Origin: CAYGYG01 sp964354155
GTDB lineage: Bacteria; Hydrothermota; Tepidihabitantia; SM23-42; CAYGYG01
Reading direction: 5' to 3'
Assembly: GCA_964354155.1 (NCBI GenBank)
Contig: CAYGYG010000001.1
Span: 1-64,000 of the forward strand
DNA: 64,000 nt
Under the pieces are notes generated by a model, which saw nothing but the letters and a program-made list of their open reading frames with translations, did not search any database and was not told the origin of the DNA. This document shows positions 51,293-63,557 of the stretch, piece by piece (within the stretch, counting starts at the first letter, position 1; every line of letters starts with the position of its first letter). Made by a program: the position numbers and the translations under genes.

Positions 51293-52645
51293 ATGACAGA
51301 AAAGAGCGACGTGATGTCCGGGTCTACAATACGAAATCAGAAGTTCGAACGCGACATCAGCTGGGTGAATGGGTTTGTGAAGAAGATCAGACCCTATATC
51401 CACGTCCGGCCTGAGGACAGTCTGCTCATTCTCATTCCGAATCAGGCGTACCGGCTGAACCGGACCGGGCTTGAGATCCTCAGTTACTTGCTGAAAGGCG
51501 GAACCGCCAGGCAGTTTGTCTCGCTGCTCAATCTCAATCAGAATCAGGTTGAAGAGATCCACTGGTTCTTTTCCGACTTAAGGGCAATGGTGAAGGGCTG
51601 TTTGCATGAGGGCGAGAAGCGCAGGGCGGTTGACTACTACGAATACAAGGGGCCTTTCAACAAGCTGCCCGTACTGTCTGAAGTCGCGGTCACGTATCGC
51701 TGCAATATGAAGTGCGAATTCTGCTATGTTGGCCGGCAAGAAGACTACGGGGAGCTGTCAACCGATGACCTCAAGACCGTTGTCAAGAAGATCCGTCTTG
51801 AGGCCAATGTCCCCTCGGTCAGCTTCACCGGAGGCGAGCCTCTGATTCGACACGATATTGTCGAACTCGTTGCCTATGCCCGCAAGATCGGACTCTGGAC
51901 TAACCTCATCACCAATGGTACGTTGCTTGACCGGTCCATAGCCGGCCGGCTCAAGAAGGCAGGTCTGTCCAGCTGCCAGGTCAGCTTGGAAGGAGACTGT
52001 GCCAGGACTCATGACCGGTTGACCGGGGTCCCCGGCTCGTTTGCGCGAACGATTGCCGGGATCAAACACCTGATCGATGCCGGTATTCCCGTCCACACCA
52101 ACACGACGGTCTCGAAGGGCAATATTGAGCATCTCGAGGGCATCATAATACTTATCAGGGGAATGGGGCTAGCCAGGCTTTCGATGAACCTGCTGATACC
52201 ATGCGGCGCGGCCTCATCATGCCAGGAGCTCTGGGTCAGCTACACGGAGATTGGTGAGAGGATTCTGGAGCTGGAGCAGGCTGCGACAAGAGAGAACGTG
52301 AAGTTTCTCTGGTACTCACCGGTGCCGATCTGTATCTTTAATCCCATTGCCCAGGGGTTGGGCAACAAGGCATGCGCGGCGGTCAGCGGTCTATTGAGCG
52401 TTGACCCGCTGGGCAATGTGCTCCCTTGCTCCTCGTGGCCAAAACCGATCGGTTCGTTGCTCACTCAGCCTTTTATCGCGATCTGGAACTCGCTTGAAGC
52501 CGAGTATTTCAAGCAAATGAAATACGCGCCCGAGAAGTGCGGAGCGTGCGAGTCGTTCGCGGCTTGCGTCGGCGCCTGTCCCATCTACTGGGAGAGGGTA
52601 GGGACCCGGGAGCTTGAGGCGGGCGCCGTAATCGAGGTTTGTTGA
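51293..52645 (+). CDS. Radical SAM/SPASM peptide- or protein-modifying enzyme with PqqD-like N-terminus
   Basis: This 450-residue enzyme has an N-terminal PqqD/RRE-like winged helix (residues ~35-105; SLLILIPNQAYRLNRTGLEILSYLL), the radical SAM motif CNMKCEFC (Cys137, 141, 144), GGEPLIR, and a C-terminal SPASM region (from ~360) with a run of cysteines (GNVLPCS, EKCGACESFAACVGACP) that binds extra [4Fe-4S] clusters. SPASM enzymes modify ribosomal peptides or proteins, often at Cys (thioether). The enzyme closely follows the CHSA-tail protein and likely acts on it. ATG 51293 follows AAGGAAAG. It is coupled to the next gene. Confidence 0.93.
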   Translation: MTEKSDVMSGSTIRNQKFERDISWVNGFVKKIRPYIHVRPEDSLLILIPNQAYRLNRTGLEILSYLLKGGTARQFVSLLNLNQNQVEEIHWFFSDLRAMVKGCLHEGEKRRAVDYYEYKGPFNKLPVLSEVAVTYRCNMKCEFCYVGRQEDYGELSTDDLKTVVKKIRLEANVPSVSFTGGEPLIRHDIVELVAYARKIGLWTNLITNGTLLDRSIAGRLKKAGLSSCQVSLEGDCARTHDRLTGVPGSFARTIAGIKHLIDAGIPVHTNTTVSKGNIEHLEGIIILIRGMGLARLSMNLLIPCGAASSCQELWVSYTEIGERILELEQAATRENVKFLWYSPVPICIFNPIAQGLGNKACAAVSGLLSVDPLGNVLPCSSWPKPIGSLLTQPFIAIWNSLEAEYFKQMKYAPEKCGACESFAACVGACPIYWERVGTRELEAGAVIEVC

Positions 52646-53553
52646 TGGAAGAGGCAAGAGAAGGTTACGCGGTCTTCGACAAGGTAAGCCCGGGCTTACG
52701 TGGTGCGGTTTCAGCCGGGCTGATTGTCCTGGCTTTTGCGGTCCAGACGAGCGCCAAGAGCTTCTGGTTTGGTGTACCGTTCCTGCTGGCTTGCATCGTC
52801 CTTAACTGGGTCCGCAGTGTTTCGACCAAGGCTGAACCGGCCACTGAGAAGAAGTGGGAAGAGGTCACCGGAGAGAGGGTACAGCGCGTCCTCTTGCAGG
52901 CGCGTCAGATCAAGAAATTCAGTACGGGCGGAAAGAGTATCGGCTGTCTGATTGCCCTGGCATTCGGGGTCGTCATTTTCTTGAACGTGATTGTGAGCAA
53001 TGCGCGTCTGCCCTTTATCGCGACTCTGGTTATCTACGACACGCTGGTTCTGATCGGGGGCCTCGTGATCTCCGGACAGAAAAGCGCCTGGATGCCTTCG
53101 GGGTTGGATCTGAAGTCGGAGACGATTCTGAGGTTGGTTGAATCGCCAATCCTTAAAGGCGATCCCGTGGTGAAGGCCATCCCCCTGCTGGAAGTCGGCA
53201 AGACGGCCAAAGGGGATTTTCCGAGCGACATTCGGTTGAAGGTCAAGTTTGAAGGGGCGCCCGAAGACTTCCTGGGTATCCAGGGCCAGCTTTCAATCAA
53301 CTCGGTCAAGGGCACAAACTACCCGTACTTCTACTGCGTCATCGTTGCCAAGAAACCGTTCCAACTTCTGTCGAAGGTGGGTAATCCGGCGTTCAATAAT
53401 CTGGTGATCGAGTCGGAAGAACCGGCTGACGTCGATGTCGTGATTGTCCGGCAGAAGACGTCGAAGACCTCAGGCTATCACACGGATAAGAACCAGCAGG
53501 ACTATATCCTGACTAATGCCATTAACCTCGCCAAGACGATTCTGAAGCAGTAA
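52645..53553 (+). CDS. Membrane protein of the radical-SAM cassette, unknown function
   Basis: This 302-residue protein has four N-terminal hydrophobic segments in two pairs (residues ~15-57 and ~97-145), then a soluble domain of about 150 residues with several beta strands (RLKVKFEGAPEDFLGIQGQL, YFYCVIVAKKPF). The family is not recognised. The ATG shares a base with the radical SAM stop (TGATG), so translation is coupled, marking it as part of the cassette. It may hold, export or use the modified product. Confidence 0.65.
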   Translation: MEEAREGYAVFDKVSPGLRGAVSAGLIVLAFAVQTSAKSFWFGVPFLLACIVLNWVRSVSTKAEPATEKKWEEVTGERVQRVLLQARQIKKFSTGGKSIGCLIALAFGVVIFLNVIVSNARLPFIATLVIYDTLVLIGGLVISGQKSAWMPSGLDLKSETILRLVESPILKGDPVVKAIPLLEVGKTAKGDFPSDIRLKVKFEGAPEDFLGIQGQLSINSVKGTNYPYFYCVIVAKKPFQLLSKVGNPAFNNLVIESEEPADVDVVIVRQKTSKTSGYHTDKNQQDYILTNAINLAKTILKQ

Positions 53554-53606
53554 CCGCGGTGCCACCACTTGCCACGACAGGTGGGTCGGCCGCGGATCGC
53601 ACCGTT

Positions 53607-53726
53607 TGATCATTTGATTATTTTACAATTATCAAATGGTTAAATCCAGCGTATTGCAGACCAAGACCGGCGGCGATCACCATCATTCGACTATTCGATT
53701 ATTCTAGAATTGTCGAATGGCCGAAT
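53607..53726. repeat. Two related stem-loop palindromes in the intergenic region
   Basis: CATTTGAT (53611-53618) pairs with ATCAAATG (53631-53638). About 70 bp on, CATTCGAC (53684-53691) pairs with GTCGAATG (53712-53719). Related loops (TTATTTTACAA, TTATTCTAGAA) suggest one repeat family. Confidence 0.55.
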
Positions 53727-53840
53727 GCCAGAACACCGAAACGGTCATCGGTGATCGTCCGAGCAGTCTGACTTGTCCGATTCATGGAAGTCTGCGACAA
53801 CAACTGGTCCGTAAAAGCATGCCGTTCAAACGGTCAATCG

Positions 53841-53892
53841 TCATTGCGAACCCCGACCGTCGCCGGTCGGGGTGTGGCAATCCTCGTTTTCG
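53841..53892. repeat. Dispersed hairpin repeat, TCATTGCGA...GTGGCAATC, copy 2
   Basis: TCATTGCGA, hairpin CCCCGACC/GGTCGGGG, GTGGCAATC. Same frame as the copy at 47830. The remaining 53727-53982 stretch shows no gene. Confidence 0.65.
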
Positions 53893-53982
53893 TAGTGAGC
53901 TTGTTTCTCCCTGCGGGACACAGGCGTGGTCGCACTGCTCCATGCAATGACATCGTGGGCAGAGCCCAGGCGAGCGCCGCAC

Positions 53983-56136
<2,154 letters not shown>

Positions 56137-56219
56137 TCTATCGCTCCTTTCGGTTTGTCAGAAGACGAATTGCATCAAAGTACGCGGAATTGTTCGGAAT
56201 CTTAGTATTCTCCGCTATT

Positions 56220-56247
56220 ACTTTATTCGGAAATAATAGAATGTCAA
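56220..56247 (-). promoter_or_regulatory. Promoter of hppA
   Basis: Minus-strand TTGACA, 16-bp spacer, TAAAGT. Leader about 75 nt. The stretch 56248-56400 downstream of prfB holds nothing else recognised. Confidence 0.7.
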
Positions 56248-56400
56248 TGGCGAGGAATGGCGAGCATGCGTCGCCAGCAACCGGGGTCCGGCTGAAAAAT
56301 AGAAATAACTGGTTTGGAGTCGATATCATCCTCAAAGAACCGCAATGTAACGAGTACTGAATTAACCACAGTTGAGACCTGCCCCGACGGGCGGATGGGG

Positions 56401-57505
56401 CTATTTGGGGTTCTTCTTTCTGGAGGTTTCGAGCAGGAGATAGGCCTCGATGAACTCGTCGAGGTCGCCGTCCATAACTTTGTCGACATTGCCGGTCTCG
56501 ACATCGGTCCGGTGATCTTTAATCAGTTTGTACGGATGGAAAACATAGGAACGAATCTGGTGGCCCCACGCAATATCGGTCTTCGTGTCCTCGAGTGCCT
56601 TATTTTTCTCTTCTTCCTTTTCCTTATAGTACTGATAGATTCGAGCGTACAGAATCTTCATTGCATATGCCTTGTTGATTGACTGGGAACGTTCGTTCTG
56701 GCACTGGGCCATGACGCCGCTCGGAATGTGAATGAGACGGACCGCGCTGGCAACTTTGTTCACATTCTGTCCGCCATGACCTGATGCCCGGAAGGTCTCG
56801 ATCTTAAGATCCTCGGGTGTTATCTTAACCTCGATCTCTTCCATTTCCGGATAGACGAATACTGAGGCAAATGACGTATGACGGCGGTTGTTGGCATCAA
56901 AGGGCGAAAGTCGCACCAGACGGTGTACTCCGGTTTCGGCCTTGAGATAGCCGTAAGCATTCTTGCCCTGGACCTCGATCGCGGCATCCTTGATGCCGCC
57001 TTCTTCGGCCGGTTCCAGGGAGAGCATTCGATAGCCATACTTTCGGTTCTCAATCCACTTAAGGTACATGCGCATCAGCATCCCGGCCCAGTCACACGAC
57101 TCGACACCGCCGGCCCCCGGATGAATCGTGAGAATGCAGTCCTTCTTGTCTTCGGAAGATTGGAGCATGTATTCGAGTTCGAAGGACCTCAGACTTTTTT
57201 CCAGCGCCTCGGTGCCTTCTTCGATTTCTTTGATTGCGGACGGGTCCAGATCGGGAAGATTGATCAGTTCCTGGTGGTCTTTTGTTTCTTGGGCCAGAGT
57301 TTGCCAGGTCTGCACCCACTGCTTCTCATCGTTCAGGTCCGCCATCACCTTCTGGGCCTGATTCTGGTCAACCCAGAACTCCTTCTGGGCCGCTTGCCCC
57401 TCGAGTTTCTTTATCCGCGCCCGGCGTGCGTCGACGTCAAAGAAACTCCTTGAGCCGCTGAATGCGGCTAGCGATTTCCTCGAGTCGGGCGACTAAAGAA
57501 GTCAT
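56401..57505 (-). CDS. prfB: Peptide chain release factor 2, programmed +1 frameshift
   Basis: RF2 ends translation at UGA and UAA. Its gene is read as 57505-57440, then a +1 shift at CTT-TGA-C, then 57438-56401. Shift elements: in-frame TGA (57439-57437) after codon 22, and a Shine-Dalgarno-like AAGGAG three bases before CTT. The product is about 367 residues: SPF recognition motif RLSPFDANNRRHTSF and GGQ catalytic loop SGHGGQNVNK. ATG 57505 follows TAGGGG and lies 6 bp after rpmE. The autoregulation is ancient and conserved. Confidence 0.97.
57436..57451 (-). promoter_or_regulatory. RF2 programmed frameshift site
   Basis: Minus strand AAGGAG-TTT-CTT-TGA-C. Low RF2 makes ribosomes slip +1 at CTT-TGA, adding RF2. 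Confidence 0.95.
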
Positions 57506-57511
57506 GGTCCC

Positions 57512-57730
57512 CTACGGTGCCTTGGCTTCCTTGGTCTTGCCATACTTCCGGCGGTACCGTTCAACGCGGCCCGCGCTGTCGAGCATCTTCTGCTTGCCGG
57601 AGAAGAACGGGTGGCACTTGGAGCAGATTTCCACTGAAATCTTGGGGCGGGTTGAATGGGTCGTGATTGCGTTGCCGCACGCGCAGGTGATTACGCACTC
57701 AACATATTTGGGATGAATCTTGTCTTTCAT
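57512..57730 (-). CDS. rpmE: 50S ribosomal protein L31
   Basis: This 72-residue L31 is of the zinc-binding (C+) type: CACG and CSKC pairs, opening KDKIHPKYVECVITC. It sits between rho and prfB in a conserved order (13 bp after rho). Confidence 0.96.
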   Translation of the reverse strand: MKDKIHPKYVECVITCACGNAITTHSTRPKISVEICSKCHPFFSGKQKMLDSAGRVERYRRKYGKTKEAKAP

Positions 57731-57743
57731 CTTTCTCCTTCTT

Positions 57744-59009
<1,266 letters not shown>

Positions 59010-59134
59010 AACTAACCTCCCAAACCGGGAAAAGGCAACTCCCTAAGTTACGAATGCAAATAGGGACACTCCGGGATTGAAATAGAAACAGTTAGGGGAA
59101 CCTTATTCCGCTGTTCGCTTATACAGTCTATTCG
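59010..59134 (-). promoter_or_regulatory. Untranslated leader of rho
   Basis: About 120 nt between the -10 box and the ATG with no coding signal. In E. coli a rho leader allows Rho to attenuate its own gene; a similar role is possible here (inference). Confidence 0.5.
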
Positions 59135-59162
59135 ATTTTATCCGGATTTATGAAACTGTCAA
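59135..59162 (-). promoter_or_regulatory. Promoter of rho-rpmE-prfB
   Basis: Minus-strand TTGACA, 16-bp spacer, TAAAAT. Confidence 0.7.
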
Positions 59163-59243
59163 GAGAAATGTTTAGAAGAAATTAATTACGCCGATGACGG
59201 TGTTCCCTAACCCCCGGACCTCAGTCGTCACCGACCGGTTCCA

Positions 59244-59777
59244 TTAGTACTCGATGCCCTTCCTTGCTTTGACTCCCTCTTGAAAATGGTGCTTGACTTC
59301 CCTGATTTCAGAGACGAGGTCGGCGATCTTAAGAAGCTCGGCCGGCGCGTAACGGCCGGTCAGAATCAGCTCGACGGTCCTGGGCCTCTTCTTGATCATT
59401 TCGAGCACGTCGGCAATCCGGATCAGCCCATAGTCAACCGCGACATTAATCTCGTCCAAGATCACGATATCATACCGCCGGCTCTTGATCACTTCCCGGG
59501 CACGCCGGAGACCCTGATCGGCAAGGGCCCGGTCCTTCTTCGATGGTCGGTCCCGGTCGACAAAAGTAGCCAGGCCGTACTGCTCGATGACGAAGTTCTT
59601 CATGCGCCGGGCGGCCTTCAGTTCACCGTAGTTTATCTTACCCTTCATGAACTGAATCACGATGACGCGCAGGCCGTGGCCCGCGGCGCGGAATCCCTGG
59701 CCCAGGGCCGCGGTCGTCTTGCCCTTACCGTTGCCGGTGTAAAGTTGGACGAGACCTTTTTTCATTCTGACGCTCAC
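59244..59777 (-). CDS. cobO: Cob(I)yrinic acid a,c-diamide adenosyltransferase (CobO/BtuR)
   Basis: This enzyme adenosylates the corrinoid cobalt using ATP, needed for B12 use or assembly. The 177-residue protein has an N-terminal P-loop GNGKGKTTAALG, IQFMKG, VILDEINVAVDYGL and ILTGRYAP. The GTG 59777 start (overlapping the birA stop, GTGA) is used; ATG 59765 is possible. It pairs with btuFCD at 40 kb to make active cofactor from scavenged corrinoid. Confidence 0.93.
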   Translation of the reverse strand: MSVRMKKGLVQLYTGNGKGKTTAALGQGFRAAGHGLRVIVIQFMKGKINYGELKAARRMKNFVIEQYGLATFVDRDRPSKKDRALADQGLRRAREVIKSRRYDIVILDEINVAVDYGLIRIADVLEMIKKRPRTVELILTGRYAPAELLKIADLVSEIREVKHHFQEGVKARKGIEY

Positions 59778-60505
59778 TGCTGGTCGGGGGGCTTTATGGT
59801 CACATCCCCGGCAACAATCTTTTTCTCTGAGCCGGTCCGGTCCCGCAGGACAAGCGAGCCGTCTTTATCGATGTTGACGGCCGTGCCTTCGTGCTTCGTG
59901 CCGATAACTTCGACTTGGACCTCCTGTCCGATCATAGCCGAGTGGTGCTTCCATTCAAGAAGGATTTCCTCGGTCTGACCGTCCTCAAAGCGCCGGTAGA
60001 TTGTCTCGAACTCAGCCGAAAGTCGAGTGATGATCTCATCACGGCTGAGGTCGCGTCTAAGTTCGTGGCGTGTGCTTGTAGCCGAAGCCCGCAGTTCTTC
60101 AGGAAGCACATCGAGGTCGAAATTGAGATTCAATCCGATGCCGATGACGATCGAATGTGTCTCGGGGGTCCACTCGCACAGAATGCCGCCCAGCTTTCGG
60201 CGGCCGACCATGATATCATTGGGCCACTTTAGCGAGGCCGCGAGCCCGACATCCTTCAGGGTACGGACAACGGCAATGCCGGTGGCAAGCGTCAGGATCG
60301 AATCGAAGGAACCGGGGTGGCCGGTCCTGACCAGGATCGTCATCCATAGGCCGCCGACGGGCGAAACCCACTCCCGATTGAGGCGTCCCTTGCCTTCCGA
60401 TTGGGTGTCGGCGACGATAATCGTACGGTCCGGAGCATCAGGCGGGAGCTTTTTGGCATACTCATTGGTCGACTCGACCCTTTCCAGATGAATGATTTTT
60501 GACAT
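59774..60505 (-). CDS. birA: Biotin-protein ligase (BirA, no HTH)
   Basis: BirA attaches biotin to AccB. This 243-residue form lacks the N-terminal DNA-binding domain, so it does not act as a repressor. Motifs: GKGRLNREW (GRGRxxR-W type), KWPNDIMVGRRKLGGIL, and the C-terminal SH3-like part. It precedes cobO with a 4-bp overlap. Confidence 0.93.
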   Translation of the reverse strand: MSKIIHLERVESTNEYAKKLPPDAPDRTIIVADTQSEGKGRLNREWVSPVGGLWMTILVRTGHPGSFDSILTLATGIAVVRTLKDVGLAASLKWPNDIMVGRRKLGGILCEWTPETHSIVIGIGLNLNFDLDVLPEELRASATSTRHELRRDLSRDEIITRLSAEFETIYRRFEDGQTEEILLEWKHHSAMIGQEVQVEVIGTKHEGTAVNIDKDGSLVLRDRTGSEKKIVAGDVTIKPPDQQ

Positions 60506-60549
60506 TGAAGAATCTTGCCGGACCGCCGGTCCCGGCCTAGCGTCAGATC

Positions 60550-61797
60550 CTATTCTGCCTTCTTGAAGATCATGGCGACGACCGTCTTATCATCACCGCC
60601 CATGCTCGATAGCATACCGTAGGGCCGTTTCGGGTCGAGCTTGACTTGACAGGCTTCGGCTTTGCCGGACAGCTGGTGCAGGATGTCAACTGCCTGACGT
60701 ACCCCGGTTGCGCCGACCGGATGGCCGTAACCGACCAGGCCGCCGGTGGCATTGGTCGGCATCGGACCGTCCGCCTTGGTCTTCCCATTTTTCACAAAGT
60801 CCGCGCCTTCACCCGTCCGGACAATACCCGCGGCTTCGATCGCCATCAGCCCGGCAATCGTGAAGCAATCATGGACTTCAAGAAGGCCGAGGTCCTTGGG
60901 CGTCAAGCCGGCCCTTTCGAAAGCCCGCTTGGCGGCAATCTCACAGGTCGTGAGTTTCGCCGGGTCGGGCGGCGGCGTGGTTAAGTTGTCCTGGACCTGG
61001 GCATAGACGACTACTTCGGCGGCGTCCTTCTTTTCGACACCGATTCTCTTCAGTCCTTCCTCAGACGCAAAGATGATGGCCGAGCCGCCGTCGGAGACCT
61101 TGGAACAGTCGAAAGCGTTGATGAACTCGCAGAAGGCGCGGGCATCAGGCTTCATCATCGCCGTGGCAAACAAATCTGGATTAGTATTATGATGTTCCTG
61201 TGCTTTCGGATTCTTGCGGGCATTCTCGACCGCGTTGACATACCACTGGGCCATGCCCGGGCGAACCTGGTCGATGCCGTATTTCTTGTAATACATCCCG
61301 GCGCGTTGGGAGAATCGGTCCGGGAAGAAGAAGGCGTGCCCCTGCTTTCTTTCTCCGGCGTACCAGCCGGCGGCGGCGAGGTAGTCGGCTCCGTATAGAG
61401 CTTTCACGGTATTCTGCACTTCGGCGCCGATGCAGAGAACAACGTCGGCCAGGTCGGCAAGAATGGTCTTGAGCGAAGTCACCAGGGCCAGACCGCCGGA
61501 ATCACAGGCGCCTTCAACTCTGGTACAGGGCTTGTACTGGAAGGTCTGATGCACCATCGGGAAGAAACCGCTCATATTGCCCTGCCGGCAGAAGCGTTCG
61601 GCAATGAAGTTACCGATCACGCCTTCGTCGATGTTTTCGGGGCTCTTGATCTGAGCGATTGCCCCGAGGCCCGCTTCCTTGACGTAATGCTCGATTCCCG
61701 GTTTCGACGCTTTGGGGTTGAATTCCTTACGGCCCGACCCAAATGAAATGGTATTGAAGCCGGCCGTGACGAAGATTCTTTTTCTTAGAAAAGCCAT
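60550..61797 (-). CDS. Thiolase-family acetyl-CoA acyltransferase (SCP-x-like)
   Basis: This 415-residue thiolase has active Cys in VEGACDSGGLAL, His in VHDCF and GYGHPVGATGVRQ. The HDCF form marks the SCP-x-like subgroup, involved in beta-oxidation or related condensations. ATG 61797 follows AAAGGAGG. It follows the 3-hydroxyacyl-CoA dehydrogenase with a repeat-rich gap. Confidence 0.9.
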   Translation of the reverse strand: MAFLRKRIFVTAGFNTISFGSGRKEFNPKASKPGIEHYVKEAGLGAIAQIKSPENIDEGVIGNFIAERFCRQGNMSGFFPMVHQTFQYKPCTRVEGACDSGGLALVTSLKTILADLADVVLCIGAEVQNTVKALYGADYLAAAGWYAGERKQGHAFFFPDRFSQRAGMYYKKYGIDQVRPGMAQWYVNAVENARKNPKAQEHHNTNPDLFATAMMKPDARAFCEFINAFDCSKVSDGGSAIIFASEEGLKRIGVEKKDAAEVVVYAQVQDNLTTPPPDPAKLTTCEIAAKRAFERAGLTPKDLGLLEVHDCFTIAGLMAIEAAGIVRTGEGADFVKNGKTKADGPMPTNATGGLVGYGHPVGATGVRQAVDILHQLSGKAEACQVKLDPKRPYGMLSSMGGDDKTVVAMIFKKAE

Positions 61798-61804
61798 TAG
61801 GCCT

Positions 61805-61985
61805 CCTTTCGGAAGAAATTCTAAATCCTAATTTCTAAATCCCACCTCGTGTCTCTCTCGACATCGAGTCGTGAGACGAGACGGAACTCGGCATGAGACA
61901 TAAACAAATCCCAAATTCTAATAGCCAAACGTTTGGAATTTGAAATATTCATGCTTGTTTAGAATTTAGTGTTTCGTGCTTAGAA
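61805..61985. repeat. AT-rich dispersed repeats between dehydrogenase and thiolase
   Basis: This 180-bp stretch repeats TTCTAAATCC, AATTTCTAAATCC, AGAATTTAG and AGAATTTCT, with CAAACGTTTG, an AT bias unlike the flanks. No gene is seen. Confidence 0.5.
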
Positions 61986-61995
61986 TTTCTCTTTA

Positions 61996-63330
61996 TCATA
62001 TGTAATTATTAATCGGTCCGTAGAGCCAGTAGAATCCATTAACCAGTACCGCGTTCACGTCGGTGTCTGAGTTCGCGATGGCGTCGGTAACAAGGTGGAG
62101 CGCGATCTCCTTGGTACGTTTGAGATACCCCAGCGCTAGATCGGCCCCCAGCCCCTTGCTGCTCTTCAGATTGGCAAAGTAACCGGCCAGGGCTTGCTCT
62201 TTCTTCGGGTCGGCCATCATTTTCTTCCAGGAAGCAAATCCAGCCGGCGGTTGGCCGATTTTGGGATCGAGCTTCTGTTTCAGTTCGTCGATTGGAACAT
62301 AGGTGCCCTTTTCGACATCGTAGACACCGGCGGGCCGGTTCCTTTCGTATTTCAGGAAGCCGTCTTTCTGCGTGCCATCGGCGTTCTGTCCACCCAGTAC
62401 TTTCTTCCCGGCCATCTGGTCAATAAGGTCACTGTGGAGCGATTTATCGGCAAGGTGCTTGCTCATTACTTTGAGGATACATTGAAAGACATCGACACCG
62501 ACGTAATCAATGAGCTGAAAGATGCCCATCGGTCTGATCAGAAAATCCTGGGTCACACGATTGATGATATAGACCGCGCCCGCGAAGCCGTGCTCCTTCT
62601 TCAATTGATCAAGAGCATTGATACCATGCAGTCCGTCGCGCATGAAATGGCCATTGCCGATGAACCCAGCTTTGTCATTGGCCGGGACAAGCGTCTTACG
62701 GAGCCGCTTACCCAGCTCCGCGGCCATGTCCTTGACGCTGGGCAGAGCTGACTTGGGGGTTATCACTTCGACGAGGCGCTGGACAATGGGCGGATTGTAG
62801 AAATGGTAACCGATGATGCGTCCGCCCAAACCTACCTTTTCGTCGAGAAAACCGATCGGCACCGAGGACGTGTTTGTGAAATACGGCGTGTCTTTGGCGC
62901 ACAGGCTGTTGATTTCCTTCAGAACCTTGATCTTGACGTCTTCGTCTTCAACGATCGCTTCGAAAATAATGTGGGAGCCTTTCGCCTGCGCCAGGTCGGA
63001 ACTGAATCTCAGAACCGACAATGAATCATCGACAAACGCTCGGACGACTTCCTCGTTTTCGACAAGGTCGACTCGCTCGCGGTACAGTCCGCGCAGTGCG
63101 ACGATTGTTTTTTCCGCGTTCTTGAGCAGTTGAGTCTTCAGAAAACTATGCAGGCCGGCGAGGGCCTTGTCGCTGACGTCAATCAAGTTAAGACGGTAGA
63201 CCTTGTCTTTGTTCTCGGGCAGGTTCTTAAGGCGCGCCATTTCCTGGGCGAGCAGCGTGGCAATACCACTGCCCATCTTCCCCGCAGCGCCGATTACGGT
63301 GGCATTCTCAAGTCTTTGGTCGAGATTCAC
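61996..63330 (-). CDS. 3-hydroxyacyl-CoA dehydrogenase
   Basis: This 444-residue NAD-dependent enzyme oxidises L-3-hydroxyacyl-CoA. N-terminal Rossmann loop GAAGKMGSGIA, FEAIVEDEDVK, NTSSVPIG, GYHFYNPP and a C-terminal helical region with NRVTQDFLIRPMGIFQLIDYVGVD (3HCDH-C). The N-terminus has a long insertion after the loop. ATG 63330 follows AAGGAGG. It is likely transcribed with thiolase. Confidence 0.92.
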   Translation of the reverse strand: MNLDQRLENATVIGAAGKMGSGIATLLAQEMARLKNLPENKDKVYRLNLIDVSDKALAGLHSFLKTQLLKNAEKTIVALRGLYRERVDLVENEEVVRAFVDDSLSVLRFSSDLAQAKGSHIIFEAIVEDEDVKIKVLKEINSLCAKDTPYFTNTSSVPIGFLDEKVGLGGRIIGYHFYNPPIVQRLVEVITPKSALPSVKDMAAELGKRLRKTLVPANDKAGFIGNGHFMRDGLHGINALDQLKKEHGFAGAVYIINRVTQDFLIRPMGIFQLIDYVGVDVFQCILKVMSKHLADKSLHSDLIDQMAGKKVLGGQNADGTQKDGFLKYERNRPAGVYDVEKGTYVPIDELKQKLDPKIGQPPAGFASWKKMMADPKKEQALAGYFANLKSSKGLGADLALGYLKRTKEIALHLVTDAIANSDTDVNAVLVNGFYWLYGPINNYI

Positions 63331-63386
63331 AAATCCTCCTTAAGTTACGATTAATCGCAATGACGGTATGTCGAATATCCCCGCAG

Positions 63387-63414
63387 ATTATACTTTACTT
63401 TGAGGCAAATGCAA
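63387..63414 (-). promoter_or_regulatory. Promoter of the dehydrogenase-thiolase genes
   Basis: Minus-strand TTGCAT, 16-bp spacer, TATAAT. The leader of about 50 nt ends in AAGGAGG. Confidence 0.75.
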
Positions 63415-63495
63415 GGGGAATTAGGGCCTACCGGGTGTCGGCGGCGGCCCGGGCTTGTTGGCACTCGATGCTCACAGATTGCCCGCGGAAATGGC

Positions 63496-63524
63496 TTGAC
63501 GCTGGCCGGGGATTGAGGTATGCT
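63496..63524 (+). promoter_or_regulatory. Possible promoter of the beta-helix gene
   Basis: TTGACG, 17-bp spacer, TATGCT. Weaker than the others. Confidence 0.5.
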
Positions 63525-63557
63525 TTTCCGGTCAACATGTGCTTAAAGGAGGCGGCA

